In this document: in pieces, positions 8,131 through 16,285 of the stretch
How the letters are laid out: each line of letters begins with the position of its first letter
How positions within the stretch are numbered: position 1 is the first letter of the stretch
NCBI GenBank assembly: GCA_947495915.1
Contig: CANMAW010000001.1
Location: 868,001-932,000 of the forward strand
DNA length: 64,000 bases
Reading direction: 5' to 3'
From: Maribacter algarum (ex Lu et al. 2025) (nom. illeg.)
Lineage (GTDB): Bacteria; Bacteroidota; Bacteroidia; Flavobacteriales; Flavobacteriaceae
Program-made: the position numbers and the translations under genes
The notes under the pieces: generated by a model
What the model was told of the DNA's origin: nothing
Database searches by the model: none
What the model saw: the letters and a program-made list of their open reading frames with translations, nothing else

Positions 8131-8601
8131 ATGAGCGGGACTTTAAATAAGGTAATGTTAATAGGTCATTTAGGTGATGAAGTAAAGATGCATTATTTTG
8201 AAGGCGGAGGTAGTATAGGTCGTTTTCCGATAGCCACTAATGAATCATATACTAATAAGCAGACAGGAGAGCGAGTTACAAATACTGATTGGCATAATAT
8301 TGTAGTTCGTAATAAGGCCGCAGAAATTTGCGAAAAGTACCTGAGTAAAGGTGATAAGATATACGTAGAAGGGCGATTAAAAAATAGGCAGTGGCAAGGT
8401 GAAGATGGTAATACCAGATATTCTACCGAAATTCAAGTTCAAGATTTCACTTTTTTATCGACCAAGAAAGAAAGCTTGAGTAATGCGCAATCTAATAATA
8501 CAGTGGCATCACAAAATGTAACTGCCCAACCAAGTAATATATCAAATCAAAGCACCCCTGTAGATCAAACCGCGGGTCAAGAAGACGATCTGCCATTTTA
8601 G
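8131..8601 (+). CDS. ssb: Single-stranded DNA-binding protein
   Basis: SSB coats single-stranded DNA in replication and repair. The OB-fold spans residues 1-110 (MSGTLNKVMLIGHLGDEVKMH, WHNIVVRNKAAEICEKYLSKGDKIYVEGRL). A Gln/Asn/Ser-rich linker follows, and the C-terminal tip is EDDLPF, the docking tail for partner proteins. The 156-residue length is usual. It sits between mutY and gldE, an order I know from other flavobacteria. Confidence 0.96.
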   Translation: MSGTLNKVMLIGHLGDEVKMHYFEGGGSIGRFPIATNESYTNKQTGERVTNTDWHNIVVRNKAAEICEKYLSKGDKIYVEGRLKNRQWQGEDGNTRYSTEIQVQDFTFLSTKKESLSNAQSNNTVASQNVTAQPSNISNQSTPVDQTAGQEDDLPF

Positions 8602-8687
8602 AAATAATCTATTTGAGGTAAATTTATTCTAAGTATTTTTAATTAATAAAGCGTTAAAATAACGCACCAAATTCTAAATTATAACTA

Positions 8688-10016
8688 TTGGACCCTGACC
8701 CCCTTAGTTTAGTTGTATTCTTTTTAGCTTTTAACGCTGCATATGCTATTGAAATTGGCGTTTTAATTCTATTGTTGATTTGTTCTGCATTAATTTCTGG
8801 CGCTGAAGTTGCTTTTTTTGGATTGTCACCAACCGATTTAAACCAAATTGAAGATGCTAAATCAACTCAAGGTGAAATTGTAGCGAAACTACTAGAAAAG
8901 CCAAAAAAACTACTTGCTACCATATTAATAGCAAATAATGCGATCAATATTGGTATTGTATTGCTGTTCAATGCCATTGGAGATACCTTATTTGCAAAAA
9001 TAACCTACAAACTTTTTGGGTTTTTATCTGTACGCTTTTTACTTGAAGTTGTTGTTGTAACTTTTCTAATCTTGATGTTTGGTGAAATATTGCCGAAAGT
9101 ATACGCTAATAGAAACCGAATTAGTTTCTCTATGTTAATGGCCTACCCTTTAAAAGTACTTGATTTTATATTTTCTCCAATGAGCATGCCCATGCGATCA
9201 GCAACTTTATTTATATATGATAAATTGGGAAAAGAAAAATCTAATTTAAGTGTTGATCATTTGTCACAGGCTCTTGAACTTACATCAGATGGAGATACAA
9301 CCAAAGAAGAACAAAAAATATTAGAGGGTATCGTTTCTTTTGGTAATACAGATACCAAGCAAGTAATGCGACCTCGTATTGATATTTTTGCATTAGGAGA
9401 AGAATTAAAATTTCCTGAAGTATTAGAGGAGATTAAAAAAAATGGATATTCTCGTATACCCGTGTTCTCTGAGAGTATCGATAAAGTTATTGGGGTGCTT
9501 TACGTGAAAGATGTGCTACCCTATATTGATCGTAAAACCTTTAATTGGGTATCTTTAATACGTGATCCTTATTTTGTGCCTGAGAACAAGAAGTTAGATG
9601 ATTTACTCGCTGAATTTCAGGAAATGAAAAATCACTTGGCTGTTGTAGTTGATGAGTACGGTGGCACTTCTGGAATTGTTACTCTTGAAGATATTATTGA
9701 AGAGATTGTAGGTGACATTAGCGATGAATTTGACGATGAAGATTTAGTGTATTCAAAGTTAGATGACTTTAATTACGTTTTTGATGGAAAAACTGCACTT
9801 AAAGATTTTTATCGTGTTACTAAAATGGATGATGATGAGGTCTTTGAGCAGCAAAAAGGAGAATCTGAAACTATTGCAGGTTTTGTTTTAGAGATAGCAG
9901 GAAGCTTTCCAAAAAAAGGAGAAAAAATAGTATTTAATGAATATCAATTTCTTGTTGAAAGTTTAGACAAAAAGAGATTAAAACAAATTAAAGTTACATT
10001 ACCTCATGAAGTTTAG
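8688..10016 (+). CDS. gldE: Gliding motility-associated protein GldE
   Basis: GldE is an inner-membrane protein of the CNNM/HlyC-CorC type needed for gliding in F. johnsoniae. It shows several N-terminal membrane helices (ALISGAEVAFFG, LLATILIANNAINIGIVLLFN) in residues 10-150, a CBS pair around residues 210-335 (VMRPRIDIFAL, VVVDEYGGTSGIVTLEDIIEEIVGDI in two parts) and a CorC/HlyC C-terminal domain. The start is TTG at 8688, giving MDPDPLSL, which matches the usual GldE N-terminus. The 3' end overlaps gldD by 11 nt, so they are co-transcribed. Confidence 0.95.
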   Translation: MDPDPLSLVVFFLAFNAAYAIEIGVLILLLICSALISGAEVAFFGLSPTDLNQIEDAKSTQGEIVAKLLEKPKKLLATILIANNAINIGIVLLFNAIGDTLFAKITYKLFGFLSVRFLLEVVVVTFLILMFGEILPKVYANRNRISFSMLMAYPLKVLDFIFSPMSMPMRSATLFIYDKLGKEKSNLSVDHLSQALELTSDGDTTKEEQKILEGIVSFGNTDTKQVMRPRIDIFALGEELKFPEVLEEIKKNGYSRIPVFSESIDKVIGVLYVKDVLPYIDRKTFNWVSLIRDPYFVPENKKLDDLLAEFQEMKNHLAVVVDEYGGTSGIVTLEDIIEEIVGDISDEFDDEDLVYSKLDDFNYVFDGKTALKDFYRVTKMDDDEVFEQQKGESETIAGFVLEIAGSFPKKGEKIVFNEYQFLVESLDKKRLKQIKVTLPHEV

Positions 10017-10563
10017 ATTGGCTCTATTAATTATTTTATTTGGTGTTATTTTATTCGCTTGCAAAGAAGAAAATACCCTGCCAAAACCAAAAGCAATGCT
10101 GCGATTGGAATATGATAAACCACCAATGAAAGAATTTGAAACTGAGCGCTTTGATTTTCAGTATAATGCCTTAGCCAATATTAATGTTAAAAATGGTTCT
10201 GCAATATCAATTCATTACCCTGACATGAAGGCATCTATTTTTATGAGCCATCGCAAAGTGAAAAATGATATTCAAAATTTAATAATGGATGCCCAAAAAT
10301 TGAGTTATGAACATGCAGCAAAAGCTGATGGAATTCGCCCTAGAGCATACGAAGATTCTAATAATAAGGTATACGGGGCATTCTTTGAAGTAAGTGGTGA
10401 TGCTGCTTCACAAGCACAATTTTATGTGACTGATAGTTTGAATCATTTTGTAACAGGGTCTCTATATTTTGAGGCACGGCCTAATTATGATTCTATTTAT
10501 CCGGCTGCGGTTTATCTTCAACAAGATATGGGAAGAATTATGGAAACTATTCGTTGGAAATAG
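10006..10563 (+). CDS. gldD: Gliding motility lipoprotein GldD
   Basis: GldD is a lipoprotein required for gliding and associated with the T9SS machinery. The N-terminus MKFRLALLIILFGVILFAC is a lipoprotein signal with its lipobox LFAC at 16-19. The rest has the GldD pattern (PKPKAMLRLEYDKP, FQYNALANI, YDSIYPAAVYLQQDM) in 185 residues, which is the family length. It begins inside the end of gldE and is followed by the dehydratase gene after 7 nt, so gldE-gldD and the next gene probably form one operon. Confidence 0.95.
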   Translation: MKFRLALLIILFGVILFACKEENTLPKPKAMLRLEYDKPPMKEFETERFDFQYNALANINVKNGSAISIHYPDMKASIFMSHRKVKNDIQNLIMDAQKLSYEHAAKADGIRPRAYEDSNNKVYGAFFEVSGDAASQAQFYVTDSLNHFVTGSLYFEARPNYDSIYPAAVYLQQDMGRIMETIRWK

Positions 10564-10570
10564 AGAAGTA

Positions 10571-11509
10571 ATGATACATCAGAAAGACTTAATTAATTGC
10601 CATCAACGTATAAAGCCTTTCATTCATAGAACTCCAGTTTTAACTTCCAGAAGTATTAATAATGAACTAGGACTCGAAGTTTTCTTAAAATGTGAAAATT
10701 TTCAACGTTGTGGTGCCTATAAAATGCGTGGTGCAACCAATGCAATACTTCTTTTATCCGATGAAGAAAAGAGTAAAGGGGTGGTGACCCACTCTTCCGG
10801 AAATTTTGCTCAAGCTGTTTCCTTAGCAGCTCAAAGCTTAGGGGTGCAAGCACATATTGTCATGCCTAATTCCGCTCCTAATGTTAAGAAAGCAGGTGTA
10901 ATTGCTTATGGCGGAAATATATACGAATGTGAGTCAACCCTTGTGGCAAGAGAATTCAATGCAAATCGTTTAGTTTCTGAATTAGGAGCAACCCTTTTGC
11001 ACCCTTCAAATGATATAAACGTAATTGTTGGTCAAGGTACTGCTGCAATAGAATTATTGGAAGAAGTGACTGATTTAAATTCGATTTTTTGTCCCGTTGG
11101 AGGAGGGGGTTTAATTGCGGGGTCTTCATTGGCTGCGCACTATTTTGGTAAAAAATGCCAAGTATACGGAGGCGAACCTTTTGAAGCCGACGATGCTTAT
11201 AGATCTTTGCAAAGTGGAAAAATTGAAAGTAACAGTACCACAAATACGATTGCTGACGGACTGAAAACTACCTTGGGCGATAATAACTTTCCCATAATCA
11301 AAAAGTATGTAACTGAAATAGTTCGGGTAAAAGAAGAAGAAATTATTGAAGCAATGCAACTTATTTGGGAACGAATGAAAATGATTATTGAACCTTCAAG
11401 TGCAGTCGCAGTAGCAGCTTTGATGAAAGACAAAAAAAGATTCAAAAATCAGAAAGTCGGTATAATTATTTCAGGGGGAAATGTTGATCTAACGAATCTG
11501 CCGTTCTAA
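10571..11509 (+). CDS. Threonine/serine dehydratase (PLP fold type II)
   Basis: This PLP enzyme of 312 residues has the beta-replacing (fold type II) signature: Lys51 in CENFQRCGAYKMRGAT, the SSGNFAQAV phosphate loop near 75, and the glycine-rich PVGGGGLIAG near 175. It lacks the C-terminal ACT regulatory domain of biosynthetic IlvA, so it fits catabolic threonine ammonia-lyase or serine racemase/dehydratase. The ATG at 10571 lies 7 nt after gldD. The longer frame from 10469 overlaps gldD and was rejected. Its linkage to gliding genes looks incidental. Confidence 0.88.
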   Translation: MIHQKDLINCHQRIKPFIHRTPVLTSRSINNELGLEVFLKCENFQRCGAYKMRGATNAILLLSDEEKSKGVVTHSSGNFAQAVSLAAQSLGVQAHIVMPNSAPNVKKAGVIAYGGNIYECESTLVAREFNANRLVSELGATLLHPSNDINVIVGQGTAAIELLEEVTDLNSIFCPVGGGGLIAGSSLAAHYFGKKCQVYGGEPFEADDAYRSLQSGKIESNSTTNTIADGLKTTLGDNNFPIIKKYVTEIVRVKEEEIIEAMQLIWERMKMIIEPSSAVAVAALMKDKKRFKNQKVGIIISGGNVDLTNLPF

Positions 11510-11513
11510 ATCT

Positions 11514-11936
11514 CTATTGGTCAGTACTCAAAATTTTATTAGCATAGGCAATGCTTGAATTTATTTTTTGCTTTACAATTTTGACTTCTTTTTCTTCTAA
11601 ATCAAGTAATACTTGTTTTTCTGACGAAAGTTCTTTGCCATTCATGATCTCATCTGGGTCAAACTTATCTCCAAAGCTACGCATCCAATTCATCATAGCA
11701 CTGTGAGCATCTTGTAAGTCTTCCATCGCTTTTTTGTCTTCGATAGTACCAGTTTCACTATCAACTCTTTTTCGTAACCGTGCCACCAATGGTCCTATTT
11801 CGCTCATTTTTGGCATTACCTCATCATGTATTGCCATTACCTTCTTCATTTGAGAAGTGTCGTGTTTCGTATCTTCTTTACAACCGTAGGTAAGCGAAAA
11901 AACAATATATAATAATAAGATTATTTGTTTTTTCAT
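11514..11936 (-). CDS. Small lipoprotein, unknown function
   Basis: The protein has 140 residues and a lipoprotein signal (MKKQIILLLYIVFSLTYGC, lipobox LTYGC). The mature part is helical and charged, with MKKVMAIHDEVMPKMSEIG and LEEKEVKIVKQKINS suggesting a coiled coil. Homologues in flavobacteria have sometimes carried the misleading name viral A-type inclusion protein. Its start codon overlaps the stop of the HMA gene (11933-11936), so the two are translated together. No function can be assigned. Confidence 0.75.
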   Translation of the reverse strand: MKKQIILLLYIVFSLTYGCKEDTKHDTSQMKKVMAIHDEVMPKMSEIGPLVARLRKRVDSETGTIEDKKAMEDLQDAHSAMMNWMRSFGDKFDPDEIMNGKELSSEKQVLLDLEEKEVKIVKQKINSSIAYANKILSTDQ

Positions 11937-12277
11937 TTTAGAATTTCATTTGTTTTAATAACTTCTTTCACCGTGTAAACATAATCTTTAACCTTTGTAG
12001 AGGTGATGGCTGTTTTCAGAAAGTCAATACTAGTTTTGTTTGAATCAAAAGAAACCACAGCATTGCCAGTTTCGAAGCTGACTTCAGCTGATTGAACACC
12101 TTTTAGGTTACCTAAATTCTCAGCAATCTTGTCTGCACAACCTTCTTGACAAGCCATGCCCGCTATTTTAATAATAACAGTTTCATTTCCTTGAATGTTT
12201 AGGCCGTTCTCTTGCGCTGTTAAAACGTTAGTACACGTCATTAAAACTAGTAATATAAATACGGCTTTTGTTTTCAT
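11933..12277 (-). CDS. Secreted heavy-metal-associated (HMA) domain protein
   Basis: An N-terminal signal peptide (residues 1-22, ending near LTAQ) precedes one HMA ferredoxin-like domain. The metal-binding loop is GMACQEGCADKI with Cys43 and Cys47, so the spacing is CxxxC rather than the usual CxxC, a form known in Bacteroidota copper/mercury binding proteins. The 114-residue protein would be a periplasmic metal carrier. It is first in an operon with the lipoprotein gene downstream (4-nt overlap). Confidence 0.85.
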   Translation of the reverse strand: MKTKAVFILLVLMTCTNVLTAQENGLNIQGNETVIIKIAGMACQEGCADKIAENLGNLKGVQSAEVSFETGNAVVSFDSNKTSIDFLKTAITSTKVKDYVYTVKEVIKTNEILK

Positions 12278-12435
12278 ATTCTTATAGGTATAAAAGTTCG
12301 TACTTCAAAAATATGAATAATAGCCCAATTATAATCTTGTTGTCGCACATTGAAGCATAATTCAAATCATAGACAAAAACTTTATGTGCATTATATTTTC
12401 GAATTGTATTAGTCAGTTAATTAGTATAAAAAGTT

Positions 12436-12443
12436 GACTTTTG
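12436..12443 (+). promoter_or_regulatory. Probable -7 element of the EamA transporter gene
   Basis: GACTTTTG differs from TAnnTTTG by one base and overlaps the in-frame TTG at 12441. It argues for the downstream TTG at 12459 as the true start. Confidence 0.3.
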
Positions 12444-12458
12444 TATAAAATTTACACC

Positions 12459-13340
12459 TTGTCAGAAACTCAAAAAAAGTGGTTTTATTTACTTTTGCTT
12501 TCCCTTATTTGGGGGTCATCTTTCATTTTGATAAAGAAGGCACTCATTGGGTTTTCAGCAATGCAACTCGGGGGCTTGAGAATAGTTTTTGCTGCTCTTA
12601 CCTTATTTGTTTTTGGATTTAGAAGTTTGACTGCAATTAAAATAGCCGATTGGAAATGGCTTTTAATTGCAGGTTTTACAAGTTCATTTTTTCCGCCATT
12701 TTTATTTGCATTGGCACAAACACAGTTAGATAGCGGTATTACCTCAATTTTTAATTCTATAGTGCCTTTAATGACAAGTTTGGTTGGTATTGCACTTTTT
12801 GGAGCAATAATAACCAAGCGTCAAGTCTTAGGCGTGTTTATTGGTCTTTTTGGTACGGTTGCTTTAATTATTGCAGGTATGGAATTCACGCCTGATCAAA
12901 ATTATTGGTATGCTATTTTTATCTTTTTGTCGGCCTTGGGTTATGCTTTTAATATTAATATTATTAAAAAACATTTATCTCACCTTGAACCATTGACTAT
13001 TACTACCGCTAGCTTTGCTGTAGCATTTGTGCCTGCACTTGCGTTTGTAATTTACTCTGGTTTTTTTACTCAGATAACTAGTAATGTTCAAATGCATGAA
13101 ACAATTTGGTTTTTACTTGCACTAGCAATCATCGGAACTGCCTGGGCAAATATTCTTTTCAACAAATTAATTCATATTTCGAGCCCTGTTTTTTCGGCAT
13201 CTGTAACGTATACTATTCCTTTGGTGGCAGTGCTTTGGGGAGTTTGGGATGGTGAGGCTATTAATGTTTTTCAATTACTTGGGGGCCTAATTATTTTATT
13301 TGGAGTGTGGCTGGTAAATAAAAAGAAAAAGATACCATAA
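12459..13340 (+). CDS. DMT-superfamily (EamA) transporter
   Basis: The protein has ten predicted membrane helices in two EamA repeats. The first opens with WFYLLLLSLIWGSSFILIKKAL and the second follows about residue 150 (YWYAIFIFLSALGYAFN). Members export amino acids or other metabolites, and the substrate here is unknown. No ATG is available near the N-terminus. I chose TTG at 12459 (293 residues), because the TTG at 12441 lies in a probable -7 box. The longer form would add only six residues. It stands alone. Confidence 0.85.
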   Translation: MSETQKKWFYLLLLSLIWGSSFILIKKALIGFSAMQLGGLRIVFAALTLFVFGFRSLTAIKIADWKWLLIAGFTSSFFPPFLFALAQTQLDSGITSIFNSIVPLMTSLVGIALFGAIITKRQVLGVFIGLFGTVALIIAGMEFTPDQNYWYAIFIFLSALGYAFNINIIKKHLSHLEPLTITTASFAVAFVPALAFVIYSGFFTQITSNVQMHETIWFLLALAIIGTAWANILFNKLIHISSPVFSASVTYTIPLVAVLWGVWDGEAINVFQLLGGLIILFGVWLVNKKKKIP

Positions 13341-13394
13341 CTGTAACAACCTCTCTATGGTGTCGTCTTTAGTATAACTGAAAAACGAACAATC

Positions 13395-14138
13395 ATGAAA
13401 AAATCAATGTTAATCGCCCTTATAATCGGAGTTGGTGTATTAGTAGCTAAACCAGTTTACTCTCAGCAGATAACGAAAGTTAAGTCTTTCGAAAAAGTTA
13501 TTGTTAGTCCGCATATTGAGGTGATTTTGGTAGAAGGAAATGAAGAATCTGTTAAGATTGAAAATGCCAAAGTCGACAAAAATAAAATCAACATAAAGGT
13601 AGAAGGTAAAACTTTGAGGTTGTATTTAGATGGAGCAAAAACGGGAACTAAGTCGGAAAGAAAAGATGGTGATAGCTGGAAAAAGTCAATCTATAAGGGC
13701 ACAATGGCGACTGCGACCATAACCTATAAACATCTTAAAGCGTTATCTATTCGCGGAGAGGAAATTGTAAAGTGCGATAGCCCAATAGAACAGAAAGAAT
13801 TGAAGCTTACTATTTATGGTGAATCTAAAGTATATTTTAATTCAATAACTACCGAAGATTTGACTGTTTCAATATACGGTGAAAGTTATTTAGAAATTCA
13901 AGGAGGTGATGTAGGGAGACAGGTTTATCGAGCTTACGGAGAAAGTGAGGTAAATACCCTTGAAATGGATAATAGTGCCACTAAAATTACAGCTTATGGC
14001 GAGAGTAATTTTAGGGTGAAGGTTGCTGAAAGGTTAAAGGTTACTTGTTATGGTGAGACTACAGTGAATTATAAGGGAGAGGCTCTGGTTGATAAAGGAA
14101 TTGTTATCGGAGAAGCTGAGATTCGCAAAATCGGATAA
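13395..14138 (+). CDS. GIN-domain (DUF2807-type) secreted protein
   Basis: A signal peptide (residues 1-24, ending YSQ) is followed by the head GIN domain: SFEKVIVSPHIEVILVEG is the usual opening of this adhesin-like beta-helix family. The C-terminal half contains five copies of a short rung, IYGESKVYF, IYGESYLEI, AYGESEVNT, AYGESNFRV and CYGETTVNY, spaced by about 20 residues. This 247-residue protein should be periplasmic or on the cell surface. Function is unknown. Confidence 0.85.
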   Translation: MKKSMLIALIIGVGVLVAKPVYSQQITKVKSFEKVIVSPHIEVILVEGNEESVKIENAKVDKNKINIKVEGKTLRLYLDGAKTGTKSERKDGDSWKKSIYKGTMATATITYKHLKALSIRGEEIVKCDSPIEQKELKLTIYGESKVYFNSITTEDLTVSIYGESYLEIQGGDVGRQVYRAYGESEVNTLEMDNSATKITAYGESNFRVKVAERLKVTCYGETTVNYKGEALVDKGIVIGEAEIRKIG

Positions 14139-14154
14139 CAACGTTTAGTGTTTT

Positions 14155-14194
14155 AAAAAAAGAAACCCTAGCATTAGGCTAGGGTTTCTTTTTT
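14155..14194. terminator. Bidirectional terminator between convergent genes
   Basis: A 12-bp stem (AGAAACCCTAGC at 14161-14172 with 14178-14189) with a 5-nt loop is flanked by an A run and a T run, so it can act on both strands for the GIN gene and the M16 pair. Confidence 0.85.
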
Positions 14195-14208
14195 CAATAA
14201 AAAAATTA

Positions 14209-16278
14209 TTATTCAAAGTCAGCGTCTGAGACACCTTCATTGACTTTTATTTCACTAACGATAAATTCAAAACTCTGTGGCCCTACAGTTTGCGCAATTG
14301 AAAAAGGAAATTTGATTCCTTGCACTTCGCGATAATCGCTGAAAGTGGTGGTGCTAGTCATTTGTTGACCCATCATTTCGGCTTTGGTAACTTCCTGTAT
14401 TTTTAACCCCGATTCCACATCGTAATAAAGTGTTTTTTCTTCCGAAATTTTAATCTTGTAAGCTTTTTTACCATTTATGTCTTCAATTCCATCTAAAACA
14501 ACACCGCCGTTTAAATAACCGAGTTCTGGAAAAGGAGCAGATTCTTCGCGAACTTTTTTAAGTTCAGCCTCATCCATTTCTTTACGTTGCCCTTGCATTA
14601 CAACATAACCCGATTCTTTATTAAATACTTGTTTGCTCATAGAATTGCCCATTACTTTAACATCTTGCATGAATTGATCTTTTGAAGTTTTCTTCATCTC
14701 AAGATTTAATTTCATGCCCTGCATTTCAGCTTCTGCTATAAGTAAATATGAGTTGACTGCCTCTAGTTTCGCTTTACCACCAATTGCATTTATATAGTTA
14801 TTCATCACCTTGTTGATATCAATATCAGCTGGTATTTCTGCCGCCTCATAGTTTGGTTTTTCGGCAACAGTAGCATATTTATCATAATATTTTATAGGTA
14901 TTGTTTTTCCATTTAGAGTTACTTTTTCTAAATTTTCTAAAACTTCGCTGCCTTTTCCGGTGACAACAACTCTAGCATTATCAGAACTGAAGTACTTTTT
15001 AGCGGCATTCTGAACGTCGTTAACTGTAATTGCGTTGAGGTTTTCTAAATAGCTTTTGTAAAAGTCTTTTGATAAGTTTTCAGTTTCAATATTTAAGGCA
15101 TAACGAGCTATGGTAGCTGGGTCTTCAAGTGCCATAACAAAACGCCCTACATATTTAGCTTTAGTATTTTTTAATTCTTCTTCAGTTACAGGCGTTTCAC
15201 GAATTCTATTAATTTCTTTAAGAAGCTCTACAACCGAACTATCTGTAACCGCATTTCTGACACTAGCCACAGCTCTAAATCTTGAAGGACCGTATTTGTC
15301 GTCACCCAAGCCTGAATATGATCCATAGGTATAGCCTTTGTCTTCTCTTAAGTTAAGAAACAACCGGCCTTCTCCGCCTCCACCAAGAATTTCATTAGCC
15401 ATTAACCCAGATAGGTAGTCATCATCGCTCATTTTTAAATTCACCAAATTTTGTACTGATATTTCTGACTGTACAGCATTTGGCACATCTACGAAACTTA
15501 TTTGGGTGTATTGTACGTCAACCGGATTCGAAAATTGAAAAGATGGGGGTACGGCTTTAGTCCATGGTGTGAAGTAGGTTTCTACCAGTTCTTTTGTTTC
15601 CTCTAGTTTTATATCACCAATAATTACCAAATAGGCATTAGCAGGCACGAAATAATTAGCGTAAAATTGTTTTACATCTGCAAGGGTGACATTGTTTACG
15701 GTAGTTTCTGTAGTAAACTCACCATACGGATGGTTTTGGCCATATGCCAATGCGCTTTGAACACGTTGTGAAATGGCTTTAACATCTTTTTCTTCGGTTT
15801 TAAGCCCAGTAAGAAGTTTTTCTTTTTCCTTTTCAAATTCTTCTTGAGTGAAATTAGGGTTGATTCCGGCATCAGCCATGAGTTCTAAAATTCTTGGAAA
15901 ATATTTAGATAAAGAACTGGCATAGGCACTTTGTGAACCAAAATTTATTCGAGCACCTAAAAAATCAACTTCCTCATTAAAATCATCTTTAGAGATTGTT
16001 TTCGAACCTTTTCCTAAAAGGCTGGCGGTAAGTGACGAAACTCCAGCTTTATCACCTTCTGCAATTGGAGGGTTGTCAATACGAAGTTGCACTGAAACAC
16101 GAGGTAATTTGTGATTTTCAACCACCAATACTTTTAGTCCATTTTTTAGTTCGAACCGTTGAGGGTCTTCCAGGTTAATTTCAGGTGCTGGGCCTGGTTT
16201 TGGCATTTGTGTTCTGTCAATTTGCGCAGATAAACTTGCAGCAAAAAGTACGAATATTAGGGTGTATATTTTTTTCAT
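14209..16278 (-). CDS. M16 peptidase-like protein (non-catalytic type) with C-terminal LolA-like domain
   Basis: A signal peptide (MKKIYTLIFVLFAASLSAQ) leads into two M16 (pitrilysin) halves over residues 30-450. The zinc motif HxxEH is missing: the corresponding helix reads GVSSLTASLLGKGSKT. This is the inactive partner type of heterodimeric M16 proteases. Residues 480-689 add a second domain, NNYINAIGGKAKLEAVNSY onward, resembling the LolA/LolB-like lipid-binding fold. The length of 689 residues is long for the family because of this fusion. It follows the active M16 gene by 7 nt, so the pair should form one periplasmic enzyme. Confidence 0.88.
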   Translation of the reverse strand: MKKIYTLIFVLFAASLSAQIDRTQMPKPGPAPEINLEDPQRFELKNGLKVLVVENHKLPRVSVQLRIDNPPIAEGDKAGVSSLTASLLGKGSKTISKDDFNEEVDFLGARINFGSQSAYASSLSKYFPRILELMADAGINPNFTQEEFEKEKEKLLTGLKTEEKDVKAISQRVQSALAYGQNHPYGEFTTETTVNNVTLADVKQFYANYFVPANAYLVIIGDIKLEETKELVETYFTPWTKAVPPSFQFSNPVDVQYTQISFVDVPNAVQSEISVQNLVNLKMSDDDYLSGLMANEILGGGGEGRLFLNLREDKGYTYGSYSGLGDDKYGPSRFRAVASVRNAVTDSSVVELLKEINRIRETPVTEEELKNTKAKYVGRFVMALEDPATIARYALNIETENLSKDFYKSYLENLNAITVNDVQNAAKKYFSSDNARVVVTGKGSEVLENLEKVTLNGKTIPIKYYDKYATVAEKPNYEAAEIPADIDINKVMNNYINAIGGKAKLEAVNSYLLIAEAEMQGMKLNLEMKKTSKDQFMQDVKVMGNSMSKQVFNKESGYVVMQGQRKEMDEAELKKVREESAPFPELGYLNGGVVLDGIEDINGKKAYKIKISEEKTLYYDVESGLKIQEVTKAEMMGQQMTSTTTFSDYREVQGIKFPFSIAQTVGPQSFEFIVSEIKVNEGVSDADFE

Positions 16279-16285
16279 CTTAATT

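Noticed and set aside
10469-10570. Longer N-terminus for the threonine/serine dehydratase
   Set aside because: This stretch is the end of gldD in another frame and is not like any dehydratase. The ATG at 10571 fits.
13800-14060. Possible tandem DNA repeat in the GIN-domain gene
   Set aside because: The similarity is at protein level (YGES rungs) and DNA copies are divergent, so it is not a DNA repeat or CRISPR.
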